A stretch of DNA of 64,000 bases from Rhabditoides inermis. Lineage: Eukaryota; Nematoda; Chromadorea; Rhabditida; Rhabditidae. The stretch covers positions 313,822 through 377,821 of the forward strand of contig CAWZYM010000362.1 in the NCBI GenBank assembly GCA_963966185.1, given 5' to 3'. Below, piece by piece: positions 34,287 to 46,177 of this stretch (position 1 is its first letter; each line of letters opens with the position of its first letter). The notes beneath the pieces are model-generated. The model was given only the letters and a program-made list of their open reading frames with translations, was not told where the DNA came from and searched no databases. A program made the position numbers and the translations under genes.

Positions 34287-37218
34287 ATGTGGCACGAGGC
34301 GCGCCGACAGGAGCGCAGTCTGCACTCTGCCATGAACGACGCAGCAAAGCGCGCCGAGCGGCGTAAGGCATTTTATGAGAACATTGTAAGTGTACTGTAT
34401 CTAGTGGCATGCTCTGCCGTCTACTTCTCGACCCCGTCTTGCCTTTTTTTGTTGTTGTTGTTGTCATGTTTTGGAGTTCATGTGTTTATTACGCTTGTGA
34501 AGAGTAGTTTGTTTAAACCTATCAAGTAAGGTATCTTATTTATGAAACGTACGGTTCAGAATATGATATAACTCAATTAAACAATTTAGTAGACCTAAAG
34601 TGGAACCATTTTCTCTCGGTGCAATTGAAAAGATCCATTTGTTGATGATTGTGTAACGTATAGTTGATGGTATATGAGATGATTGTGTAACGTATGTTAA
34701 AGTTCGAGTAAGTTCCTCAAATGATAATTAAAACTTGTGAATCGTTTAGTTCTTTTTTTCTGAAACGTATAGGTTCGATTTGTCTACTGGTCTATTTATA
34801 ACACTAATAGAGTGACAATCACATCTATTCATAACTGGGACCACTCACTCTCTCACACACACACCTGCCCTTTCAGCGCGCCGATCCGTCGCAGTTCATG
34901 CAGGTGCACGGCAGGAGGTGCCGCGTGTACGCCGACCAGCACATAGCCAAGGCGGCAGAGGACAGCGTCGTGCTGTGAGTGGAGAGGGGGTTGGGGGCAG
35001 CGCTCAGCGCCCGCCCGTTTGTTTTTATATGGGGCGCGCGCAGTGCGTCTTACCGAAATTCAATACGTTTATTGTGATCTTTCATCGACACAACGAGGTG
35101 AAATGTGCAAGAGAGCTTCTTGGAAGGAATCTGCATTGGAGATGTTCTTGCAGTGGAGGATGTTGTGTGTTGTGTCGGTGTCTCTCTGACACAGACAGGA
35201 TGGCTAGTTTGTATGCCTCACCAACTTTTGTTCACATTTCACACTGATTATGTATGTATCATTGATCACCCGTAGCGTGATGTGATAGAGTACACCAATC
35301 TGCTACACCTCGTTTTGGTTAAAATATCAACGAATCAGACTCTGTGAATTAGAGAGTTATCAGGAATAGTTACCTCTAAGTGTGAATATATATTTTTGAA
35401 AATATCATCAAAAGTTGAATCATAAAAAGGCGCGGTCGAATGATCTCGCGCGGACCGATAGCGCCATCAAATGCGACGAAATGTTGTCTGGAAAATATGC
35501 GGCGAGTGAACAAGCGTACCGTGAATAGGGGAATGATGGGGGGAATCATTCTACTTATATTCCATTCTACTTGTGTTTTCCAGTCGCAAGTGGCAGGGCG
35601 ACCCGGAGGTGCTGATCGATCGATTCGACGCGAGATCCCATCTGGATATGATACCTGAGGTCGGCAAGAACAAGGTGGAGGTGGACAGGTGAGGAGGGAG
35701 GGAGAGAAGGGGGGGTAGTGAGAGATAGTAAAAAGAGAGAGAGAGAGAGAAAGAGAGAAGATTCTCTCGATTTCAGCCACGAGGAAAAGGAGGAGATCCT
35801 GTGCGACTACGAGCGCTACCGAGTCTGTGTCATCAACGAGCATCGCAGGGGTGAGGGGGTACTGTAGATAGGAGGGAGTACGGTAGATACGAATGGGTAC
35901 GGTAGATGACTTGTTTTTGTATCGTGACTTCTGACATCCTATCGTAGCATTTGTTGGAATTTGGAATGAACATATTCGAAGAAAGTATTGGAGTTCTTAC
36001 CATATGATGGCTTAAATTTCCCATTGAAACACATAGCACATCGTTTGTGGACATATGTATACGGCTAAAGAAGATGTATCGGCTATCGACTAATGACTCA
36101 TTGTTCTCACTGGCACGCGTTGCTTGCGGATGTTGACTGAAAGGATGAAACTGATTTGCGAGCCTATTGAATGTGTGATTGAATTATGTCATTAAATGTC
36201 TAATTAAATTTTATTAATGTTGTGTTTTGCAGTGTCGGAGAAGGATTTTCTGCGGAAGATTGCGGAGAGGGAATTCTGGCTGACAGGGAAGACGACGGCG
36301 GCGAGTAAGGGAGACAAGAAGTGGGTGGGGAGGGAGGGGAGAGAGAGAGAGGGAGGGGAGAGAGGGAGGGGAGAGAGAGAGAGAGGGATGGGGGGAGAGA
36401 GAGTGGGAGGGAGGGGGGAGGGGAGAGAGGGCAGGAGAGAGGGGGAGAAAGGGAGTGGTGGAGAGAGAGAGGGCGGGAGAGAGACAGGGCGGGAGAGAGA
36501 GGGGGAGGGAGGGAGTGGTGGAGAGAGAGAGAGAGGGAGGGAGGGAGGGGGGAGGGGAGAGAGAGAGCGGAAGGGAGAGAGGAGGGGATAGAGAGAGGAA
36601 GGGGAGAGAGAGGGGGAGGGAGGGAAGAGAGAGGGAGCGAAAGAGAGAGAGGGAGCGAAAGAGAGGGGGGGGGGGAGAGACGGACAAACAGAGCAAGAAG
36701 TGTGCTTCGTATTAAAGGTAAGGATGGTAGTGGAAAAGGATATGTGATGACTGATTGATCATATTCGAGAACTGACATAATTTATCTGCGCGTTAGTAAT
36801 TCGCGAAGAGATGCGTATGTATTGCAGAACAGGAGAATTGTAAGACAGTGAATGAAAAGTCGAGTAGTAACAAGAAAGTACAATTCAAATAAAGTAACAA
36901 CGACAAAGGAACTGGAAATATCGAATACAACTCTTTTTCAGGAAGTCTTCGGACTCGAAGGCGTCGATCGGCTTCTCGTACGACGACGGGGGGAGTGTGG
37001 TGGTGCGGGGGCGGGAGGAGGAGGAGGAGGAGGGAGCAGACATTGACGAGCCGGAGGAGATGGGTGGGTGCGGGGGGGGAGAGAGAGAGAAAGAGAGGGG
37101 GAGAGAAAGAGAGAGATGGAGAGAGAGGGGGGAGAGAGAGAGAGAGAGATGGAGAGAGAGAGGGGGGAGAGAGAGGGAGCAGAGGACATGGACGGGCCGG
37201 AGGAGATGGGTGAGTGCG

Positions 37219-37263
<45 letters not shown>

Positions 37264-37624
37264 CACTCCAGCACAGAAGCGAGAAATATGGGCGATGCCG
37301 ATATGATAATGTTTTCGGTTCGATGAGCGTGAGGATGGAACGTGGTTGTGCGAGTGAAAGTAATGTGTGTGTTATGATATACGTGAAGCGTATCGTGATT
37401 GGGAATGTGAGTCCATCAATTATCGCGGCCAAATCGGTGATCTAAGTGTTCAATGCGTGCTCTTAGTGTTCTACTGGCCACTGTTGTATCGATGGATTGT
37501 CAAACCATTCCGGCAGCCGCTATTCAGTATTGCCTGATACGTACGAATCGTGTGTTTTTTCGTTGAATGGACAAGTTGAGACAATCAAGGTTAAAGAAGC
37601 AGGACAGAGCTGGGAAGGAGAGAA

Positions 37625-37672
<48 letters not shown>

Positions 37673-40600
37673 AGAGAGAGGGGGGGGAGAGAGAGAGGGT
37701 CTCCCCGCAGACCTGGAGATCGACGCTCTGACGATGGACGCGGAGACTGCCCGCCGCGCGAACCGCATCGGCGAGGCGTACGGAGTCAAGAGGTGCGCGA
37801 GGGAGGGAAGACGGTTTTTTTTCTATCCAAACTTGTCTTAAACTTGAGGAATACATTATACGTTTCACGAGTGTAATAGGTCTGTCGGCAAGAGGCTATG
37901 CTTCGTTTTCCGCTTTGGCTTTGGAAATTGGAAATCGAGAAGCTTTTCTATACGGGTTGAATAGTTGTGGTGAACGAGCAGAGTTATTCGGTCGACATTA
38001 TGAAGTGTGTGACGAGGACATGAGGTTCGGAGTGGGCGAAGGGGCTTGTAACTCATTGCACCTGTATGTCACATGTATGTCACGTAGGACGTGGGGCAGA
38101 GTCGAGTGGGTGTGTAGATGAACAGTTGGTTCGTAACATGTTGTTTAGTTGGTCTAGAAACGTGACTGGTTGTAGTTTCATTCAACAATGTAGAATAGTT
38201 GTCAGTTGGTGTGAAAGTCATTAAGAGATTATTATTTTTCAACATTGTGGACGAAGAGTATTTGATGTAGCGTATTTTCGGTGTCTAGATCTCTAGAGTA
38301 GTGTGGATTGAATATTGCAAACAGTTTCTAGATGAATGGCGAATGGCTAGCAGATCTAGTTCGGGAATGTTGACTAGGGGCTGCTAGGCGCCTGGCCGAC
38401 GGCGCACTCGCACACTCTGACAATGTGTGATTGCATTTGCATATGTGACCATACGTGACCATATGTGCTATACCGACCCGAAGAAACGATTAGTTGATGG
38501 ATGGATTGATTGATTGTGTGTGATTGCAGGAACGTCTTTCACGCGCTGCTCAAGGGCGATCAGAAGGCGGCGCAAGACGCTCTCGAGCTGAAGAGGATCG
38601 AGAAGGAGAAGGCCGCACTGGCGGTGGGGGGGGGGAGGAGGAAGAGGGAGAGAGAGGGGGGTAGAGAGAGGAAGAGAAAGGGAGGGGGAAGGAGAGATAC
38701 GTGAGAAGTTGCTGATCTCTCTGTTTCTCCCAGGGCAAGGACGCGAAGCGCGAGCGGGCGGCGCTCAAGAGACAGCGCGCGGCCATCGTCGGCCAGACGG
38801 GCTACCGACAGAACGACGCCACCACCAGTCTGCTCAGGTGGGAGGGGGATTGTGCCAGCACAGTCTGGTGGAAGGGGGGAAGATAACCACCATGGTTCCT
38901 TTCCTGCCTTCGAACCACCATTAAACTGATCTGGTGTTGTGGATCTGTTTTGGGAATCACCAGTCTGTTCAGGTCGGGGATGAGAGACGTGGGGAAAATG
39001 GTGGTTGGGGAGAGAAATTGATGTGTTTTTAGCAACGTTGAATCTACAGTCATTGATGATTATGCTTATTCTAGTATACGAACTGTTAATGAAACATATT
39101 ATGAATATAGTTGTGGCGCAAGCAAGATGTCAGAAGTTCATTTCTATATTTTTTGCCACCACCAGTCTGCTCAGGTGGGACGGGGGATGGTGGTGCCTGC
39201 ACCAGTCTGGTGGGAGGAGATGGTGCCTGCACCAGTCTGGTGGTATTAGCGGATGTGGTGAGAATGGTGAAGGTGTGGGAGAGACGAAGAGGACTTGATG
39301 TGTTTTTCACTTCTGAATCTACTATCAGTCCAGCTAATTTGTGTTCCATCGTTTAGTATTGTACGATTAGTGGGTATACCTATTTTGTCATACAAACTGG
39401 TGATGAAACATACTTATTCCTTTGTTCGCATCTTTGTAAAACATCCATGGATCATCTATTGTTGCAGTTGTCGATTGAAGTTGCGTAGCCCGCTCGATGA
39501 GACAAGAATTCACTTTGACTTGCACTTACTGTTTCAGTTAGCTATAGTTTGGATATAGCAAGTTAGCGAGTCTGGATAAATGATTGCTCGATTGATTGTT
39601 GATTTTAATTCGATTTGCTCGTGACCATTTCTGTGTTCAGTTTCGCGGCGGCCGCCCAACCGGCTGCTGTGAAGGAGGAATCTGAGAGCAGCTCATCGGA
39701 AGACGAGAGGGCCGGCAGGGCAGAGTTCATCACCACGTTCGGAGGAGGGGAGGAGGAGGAGGTGGGAGGGGGGAGAGAGAGGGGGGAGAGGGAGAGTGAG
39801 GAGAGAGGTGGTGAGGAGAGACAGAGAGAGAGGGAGGGGGATTTTCGCTTGTGCGTCAGGTGCGACATTGCTCTGCGAATCTGAAATATGAACAAATGCT
39901 GGGTGTGAAACGTAGTTGAATTGGTAACCGAAGCAATGAATCGTGAATTGAATATGAATATAATAAAACAATTTTCCAAAAAAGAGAGTTTTTTGTGGTT
40001 GTTTCAGATCGTCATTGTTATTCGTGTATTATTTCTCATTGTGATGCGTACAAAAATTGTCATATTTTTAAGGACAAGGAACACGACAAGGCAAAGACGA
40101 TGGGTCCAGCCACGCCGGCGCCCGAGTTCATGAAGCTCATGTGAGCAGCTCTCTCTACCTCCCCCTCTCTCTCCCTCTCCCTCTCTCTCTCTTTCTCTTT
40201 CTTCATTTCCATCCTACAGGGAGCTGAAGCGTCGTGCCGAGTCTCCGGAACTCTTCGCCCCCGCCGTGACTGGAAGACCGCGTCGCAGGAGCAGGAGCAG
40301 GTCCCGCGATCGTCGTCGGAGGAGAAGGAGCAGTAGCAGCAGTGGTGGGCGGAGAAGGAGCAGACGGTCGCGGTCGAGGAGCAGAGGGAGGAGGAGGAGG
40401 AGCAGTTCGAGCTCGTCGTCGCGGAGCAGGAGCCGACGGAGGAGGAGAAGCAGTAGCAGCAGCTCGAGTGGGAGGAGCAGGGAGGAGAAGGGGAGGGAGA
40501 AGAGCTCGACTCGCTCGCCGGTCGGAGAGAGGAAGAGGGAGGAGAGCGAATCGGCAGAGGAGCCCATGATTGAGGTGAGGAGGGAGGGAGGGAGAGGGAG

Positions 40601-42044
40601 AGAAACAGCGAGGATGGAGGGAGAAGAGCTGATGAGAATGTTTTCCGTTTTTGTTAGTGTAGATTGTAGCACGAGTGTGACAACTGTGTGAGCGGGTTAT
40701 GGTATGAGTGAAGCGTTTTGTAAGTGGAAATTGTATGACTGGTTAATAGTGGACAAGAAAAAGGAAGGGACATGTCTAAAGATAAAAGGAAAGAGAGGGT
40801 AGTAGTTCACTTCAATTGCTCATATCAATATTGTTATCGCAACGTGAGTTGTCTCTTGCATTCATTGTGAAACGTATAGGTATTAAATTGATTGTGACAT
40901 TTTTCCTAGCAGTGGGATATTATTAGTGAAGATGCTTGGTGTGGGAAGACATGGCAGTACAATATCGCTGCAATATTGCTGTCACAAATAGAGTTGTCTG
41001 ATATAGTCATTGTGAAACACATAAGTTCGAAAACAGTTGCAAATAAAAAAAACGTGAAATTAATTTAACGAGTAGTAGAAGACGTGTGAACTTTATGAAG
41101 TGAAGCACAAGTTAATGTTACTAATAATTATACACGATTTTTGTATTCTTTTTTTAAATTTTCTACTTTCGCAGATCCGCTCGTCTATGAGTGATTCGGA
41201 GCGGGAGAAGGCGGAGATCGAGAACCGGCGGCGGCGGGTGAAGCGCACCAAGAAGATGTGCAGGTATGCAGGGCGGGGGGTACTGTGTGATCATGTGGGT
41301 ACTGTATGTTCAGAGAGAACGGTCCGCCCGCTGCCAAGGACGACTCTGACTCGGATCAGGAGAGGGTGAGTGGGTGGAGTTAGGGTCAAGGAGTACTGTA
41401 CCTTTGAAGAGATTCGGTATACGGTCTTTAGATTACGGTATACGTTTCAGAAGCGCGAGACGGCACGAAAGCTGAAGTTGCACATGCAGAAGAAACTCGG
41501 AAAGACGACGGATCAAATGAAGGAGGAGGAAGAGGAGAGGAAGAGGGAGGCATACAGGGAGAAAGTGGTGCGTGGCGGAGATCTCTCTCCCCCTCTCTCT
41601 CTCTCTCTCCCCCTCTCTCTCTCCTCTCTCCCCCACCCTATCTCTCTCTCCCTTTCTTTCTCTCTCTCCTCTCTCTCTCTCTCTTTCTCTACCTCTCTCT
41701 CTCTTTCCTCTCTCTCTTCTACTTTTTTCTCCCTCTCTCTCTTCCTCCCTCCCTCTCTCTCTCTCCCTTTCTTTCTCTCTCTCTCTCCTCTCTCTCCCCC
41801 TCTGTCAGTACCCCCTTTTCAGATCCGCGAAGAGATTCTGTACTACGAGGAGCAGGAGCGTCGGGAGCGTGAGAGGGAGAAGAGGAAGGCGGAGAGGGAG
41901 CAGCGACACGGAGGAGGGAGGAGGAGCAGGAGTAGGAGCAGGGAGCGGGGGAGGAGGAGCAGAAGCAGGGAGAGGCGCGAGGAGCGGAGGCGCGACCGCT
42001 CCAGGGACAGGGACGGGCATAGGAGGAGGAGGGAGAGGAGCTAG
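34287..42044 (+). CDS. CLASRP: CLASRP-like SR-related splicing regulator (CLK4-associating SR protein, SWAP2 family)
   Basis: Sixteen exons, one frame, 629 residues (human about 670): 34287-34385, 34877-34974, 35584-35688, 35777-35850, 36233-36320, 36942-37063, 37711-37792, 38530-38623, 38734-38837, 39641-39761, 40073-40140, 40220-40574, 41175-41263, 41314-41365, 41451-41567, 41823-42044 (TAG). The N-terminus MWHEARRQERSLHS and AERRKAFYENI, then DPSQFMQVHGRRCRVY, WQGDPEVLIDRFDARSHLD and KASIGFSYDD match the conserved DRY-EERY-like N-terminal region of the family. EFITTFGG (exon 10) precedes an Arg/Ser domain (exon 12), and the end is a KLKLHMQKKL segment plus a second RS tail. The human protein binds CLK4 and affects alternative splicing in the nucleus. 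Introns are loaded with GA or CT tracts; two carry duplicated exon boundaries. It starts about 470 bp after the MED28-like stop. Confidence 0.9.
37186..37215 (+). repeat. Copy of the CLASRP exon 6 end and donor
   Basis: GACATGGACGGGCCGGAGGA and GATGG|GTGAGTGCGGGG repeat the real boundary at 37040-37075 (GACATTGACGAGCCGGAGGA, GATGG|GTGGGTGCGGGG). The copy even has a better donor (GTGAGT) than the original (GTGGGT). A GA tract separates the two. Confidence 0.8.
38950..39260 (+). repeat. Copies of the CLASRP exon 9 end and donor
   Basis: TCACCAGTCTGTTCAG|GTCGGGG at about 38957 and GCCACCACCAGTCTGCTCAG|GTGGGACGG at about 39158 repeat the true boundary GCCACCACCAGTCTGCTCAG|GTGGGAGG at 38818-38845. 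Shorter CACCAGTCTGGTGG words follow at about 39200-39245. Confidence 0.75.
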
Positions 42045-42643
42045 AGTGTGGCGACTATGTTATCCCCCATGTTATTCTAGTAGTGGTATCGATTTATTGA
42101 TTGACTGTTGTGTTTTGTTGTTTCGGATAAAGTTGCTTTGACCTTTACTGTATGGTGTGGGTGAAGGTGAAGTCCCCACGTGACGCTACTTCACTAGTGG
42201 ATTTTCCATTTGACCATTGGTCATAGCAACAAATGCTACCCCTTCATTGCCTATAGAAACAGCCCCTGTGGCAATCAGAGTTCGTGATCGACTATGATCA
42301 AAAGTGAGCGAATTCTGGCGGTTTGCAAGCTCAGGAGTGAACCAAAGCAAAGAACCCTCTTTCTATCATTTAGATTTAGATACATTTCGACAGCAAAGCG
42401 AACAGCTGGGAAACCTACTACCTTCCATGAGCTCTTCTCGTTGTCATTGTGGTCGCATTAGAGTGTGGTCGGGTTGCAGACTGTGCGGCGTCTCTCCTCT
42501 CCGACTGTGTCCGCTCGATCCGCACTGTCCGACAGCGTCTTCACATCCAAAGACCCGCCATACACTTTCCAACCTCGGTCAGTATTTTTCACTTTTTCAC
42601 GTAAATGATGCTAATTTATTAGAGCATTGCCATGTTTGTATGT
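42045..42643. other. Intergenic between CLASRP and the ShKT gene
   Basis: A stretch at 42480-42577 is bounded by TTGCAG and CG|GTCAGT and is open in two frames; it may be an exon of an unrecognised transcript. Nothing else stands out. Confidence 0.35.
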
Positions 42644-43272
42644 TTATTTTCCTGTGGCGCAGCGTCCGCACGTCTTGGGGCACTGCTCGGTCATGAGGTT
42701 GTAGTAGGCGGGGTTGTTGCACAGCTTGGCATTGGCAGCACAGCTAGACACGCCAGTCGAAAGGTTCACCTTGTCCACGCAAGCTAAAGTTGTTCAAGAT
42801 ACTCGTAGATTCTCATGTCACTTACTTGTTCCACAGCGTCCGCACGTCTTGGGGCACTGCTCGGTCATGAGGCTGTAGTAGGCAGTGTTGTTGCACAGCT
42901 TGGCGTTGGCAGCACAGTTGGACACGCCAGTGGAAGGGTTCACCTTGTCCGCGCACGTCGCTGCAGCGTTCTTTCTCGTGTCTTTCTCAACATTCCCCGA
43001 CTCACTGGTTGAGAGGTCGTCACAGCAACCTTCGTCGGTTCCCGCGTTGACAAAAACGTACCCAACCGGGCAAAGTTCGCCTATGGCAGGTCCTGATATG
43101 CCAGTGGTCGTGTTTGAAGGTAGCGTTCTCTCACTAGCTCTCTCTCTCTCTCTCTTTCTCTCTTTTCCCTCCCCTCTTTTTTGCGACTCCACTCACCCAC
43201 AATTCCACCAGGACATCCGGTAGTGGCATAGACAGCCGGGAGTGCGAGAAGTGCGATGAGAAGAGGGAGCAT
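42644..43272 (-). CDS. Secreted protein with two ShKT domains
   Basis: Three exons on the minus strand, one frame, 160 residues: 43197-43272 (start), 42826-43092, 42644-42783 (stop TAA). Residues 1-16 are a signal peptide (MLPLLIALLALPAVYA). Next is a Cys-containing region (CPGGIVG, ELCPVGYVF, DEGCCDDL), then two ShKT domains with six Cys each: CADKVNPSTGVSNCAANAKL to CPKTCGRC, and CVDKVNLSTGVSSCAANAKL to CPKTCGRC. ShKT domains are abundant in nematode secreted and surface proteins; some bind potassium channels, but many have other or unknown roles, so no activity is claimed. The two domains are nearly identical in DNA. TATA at 43331-43337 sits about 60 bp upstream. The second ShKT starts in a separate exon. 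Confidence 0.88.
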
Positions 43273-43330
43273 GGATGGAGGAGCGGAAGAGCGGACAGTG
43301 CTTGGATGCGTGCTCCGAGTCCGCCACTCC

Positions 43331-43337
43331 TTATAAC
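43331..43337 (-). promoter_or_regulatory. TATA box of the ShKT gene
   Basis: On the minus strand the sequence reads GGTTATAAGGAG, about 59 bp before the ATG. A similar TATAAGGAG precedes the secreted-protein gene at 63743. Confidence 0.6.
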
Positions 43338-43429
43338 CCCCCGGCACCACTCGGATGTAAGCTGTGCACACGCGTGCATGTAGTTGTTTCGTCTGCTACC
43401 ATCTGAGAGGGAGAGCATGAGAGGTTAGC

Positions 43430-45010
43430 ACAATCGTGCATACACGTACGTACACGTATTTGGACGTACGTTTCTGGTGTCTCACCTCTCTACACACTCT
43501 CTCGCATTTCCCTCGCTTTCTCCCCACAGGTTCCGCTGGATGGTGATGTGGGAGAAAAAAGAACCGAATTTTGAAAATTAAAGGCTCAACGGCGACCTAA
43601 TTCTGCAACTAGCTCTCTTGAACGCGTATTACCACTCATGCAAAACATTTGCAGAAGACAGGACTCGAACCAGCGAGTTCAGCGCCATAACGGCGCACAT
43701 AGGTTCGTTTGTTTTACTGCAAATATTATTATTCTTCCCTCTCTGACACTGACAGCTCCCGGTTGCATTGAAGTTCGGACTTGTCTTTTCAAACGCCGGC
43801 ATACATAGTGTAAGTTACTCGTAGTGAATTGTAGTGTAGTGTTCACGTACTGGGTGGCTCAATGTGTTTGTGCGCCATACGCCGCACACACGTATTGAGC
43901 CACCCAGTAAGCGAACTAGCTTCTTTCATCTGAGGTTATGTCTTCTCTCGCCATTTCTGAAGTAATGAAGAGAAGTCGTGACAGGACCAATTTAAGGTTT
44001 GAAATAAAATGTTGCAACAGTGAGTTGCAACATTTGAAAGCAACGGATAATCGTTGTTCTTTCTCACAAACCGATGAGGTATTAGGTTAATATGATTCTT
44101 TCAAACAATCCTAGTCGAAATTAAGTCGTTAGTGTACCTTTAAGTTGTCAATCGAAAATATCACGTTATGTTTACAATTATGACAAGCATGTAATGAAAT
44201 GAGAATGATATTACTAACAATAGGCATAAACAAAGAAATCTCAACGCGAGTATTTCTTTTTCTTTTCTGTGCAGTTCAATGTTTTTTATAGTTACTGTGA
44301 TACTATTTGTTACATAGATGATTACTGTGATTACTGTCTTATTTTCGGGTTTTTTTTACTCTGCAATTTTGCGTTTACGGTTTGAAACAAATAGCACATG
44401 CCACATGCATCGAAAACTATTTGTCCAGCTTGTCTTGATCGTCTCTCTTTGTTTGAACAAACGAATAGGCACAATTTGTGTTTGATCGCGCATTCGTGGA
44501 ATGGATCTGATCTCGCCCCCGTCCGTCCACACAAGTCATCCACATGACTCCAATTGTGATGACTCCATATGTGTGTCATGCAAAATATCGAAATGTATGG
44601 GGTATCAGATTAGAAAAGACAAACGAAGTTAACGAGATGCGTACAGAGCATAGAACGACTCGTGCGCAATGCAGGTAAATTATACAGGTAAATAAGGAGA
44701 GCATACGCGGTGAGAGGAAGATGGAGTATGAACAACTAGGAGAGAATTTGCAATGTCGCAGTGGGTTGGAAATGGGGCAACGGTCATTTTCTTTTCTTAT
44801 TCTGTAGAGTTCTGCACAGGAGACAGTTGAGGAGTGTCATCAAATACAGTATGAATTTGGATACAACACACAGAAATGTAGTAGTTACAAACTAATGAAT
44901 ACGATAATACGTTTTATTACAAGCATATGAGAGGTCGTAAATGTGAATCATCAATAATCCGCAAGACTTGATATCAAAAAGACTGTAATACATTTGATGT
45001 AATGCAATTC
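43430..45010. other. Intergenic, no gene seen
   Basis: It contains a perfect short palindrome (43848-43909) and, near 43655-43675 on the minus strand, a B-box-like GGTTCGAGTCC without a matching A box. Otherwise AT-rich sequence without exons. Confidence 0.45.
43848..43909. repeat. 62-bp palindrome bounded by TA
   Basis: TACTGGGTGGCTCAAT and ATTGAGCCACCCAGTA form a perfect 16-bp stem that extends imperfectly to 27 bp around the loop CCATACGC. It looks like a minimal Tc1/mariner-type MITE (TA duplication) or a hairpin RNA precursor. Confidence 0.65.
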
Positions 45011-45099
45011 AGTGTATTATCCGTACGATGTATTCGCGCAAAAAATATACATTGTCCACATCCGCAACTGGTCACTTTTATCGTTCGTAGTAGCCAAAG

Positions 45100-45648
45100 T
45101 CCTTGAGCGCAATTTTGTTAAACAATTGACTTCATTTCTCAAATCAAATAACCTTATCTCCTCTAAACAGTTTGGTTTTCGCAAGAATCGTTCGACAGGC
45201 GCTCAACTCATTCAGTGCTATAGTCATTGGTTGAAACATGATTCAAACAGTTTTGTGATTGATTGCATATACTTTGATTTTGAGGAAGCATTCGACACTA
45301 TAAACCATTATCTTTTATATGATAAGTTGCATTCGCTCGGTGTAAGAGGAAACGTATTGGGGTGGATTCGTAGCTTCCTGTCCGACCGTTGCCAACAGGT
45401 GATGGTGGGAGAGGAACTTTCCGCACCAAGACTTGTCAATCGCGGCGCCGCAAGGGCCGTGTCTGGGCCCAATCCTGTGCAATGTGTACATCAATGACAT
45501 CATAGCGCATTTGCCTGATTATGTTTCGTGTGAGTTTGTAGATGCAGATGATTTGAAAGTTTCTTCTGCTTTTGATAAGGACGATCTTTCTGCCAAATCA
45601 AAGTTCCAATGTGCCATTGACACAGTTACTGATTGGTCTCATCAATGA
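45100..45648 (+). pseudogene. Broken LINE reverse transcriptase fragment (CR1/Jockey group)
   Basis: One frame gives ISSKQFGFRKNRSTGAQLIQ, IYFDFEEAFDTINHYLLYDK and GWIRSFLSDRCQQVMV. At about 45440 the reading shifts to a second frame: PQGPCLGPILCNVYINDI and FVDADDLKV, where the usual YADD is altered. There is neither endonuclease nor complete RT. The stretch 45630-45720 repeats TTGGTCTCATCAATGAGG twice. Confidence 0.8.
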
Positions 45649-46025
45649 GGTTTATTGGTCTCATCAATGAGGTCACAAATTTTGCGAGGAGGTCACGATG
45701 AGGTCACACACTTTAAATATGATTATGGTTTTCGAGTTTCCCATATTTTCCAGTCCGCACGAACGCTTTGAGAGTAACAGAATAAACGCAATGGGATCGA
45801 GGCTTATTCCGGAAATCCTTTGCCATTGTCGATATGTGAGATGCTAAAGAGATAGAGATAGACACAGCAAAGTTCTTCATTTTGAGTCATTTATGCACGA
45901 TCAAATCGTGAACGAAAAATCAAATACAAAAAAGTGCGCAACAAACGACAACAATGATTGAACCGTATGTGAGAGTGGACGAGGAAGGGGCAAGCGAGGA
46001 TCCGGAAGACGTCCGGAAGACGTCT

Positions 46026-46122
46026 TCAATCCCGTCGGAACGAGATCTCCAGATTCCGTCGCGTCCACAGAAGAACCAGCGTCCTGCAATTTTGTTTTTT
46101 GGTGTGTAAGAATATTGTTCAT

Positions 46123-46177
<55 letters not shown>

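Noticed and set aside
36200..37432. Ser/Leu-rich or Arg/Glu-rich open frames
   Set aside because: Products of GA/CT repeats inside CLASRP introns.
43625..43700. tRNA on the minus strand
   Set aside because: Only a B-box-like GGTTCGAGTCC is present; no A box or cloverleaf found.
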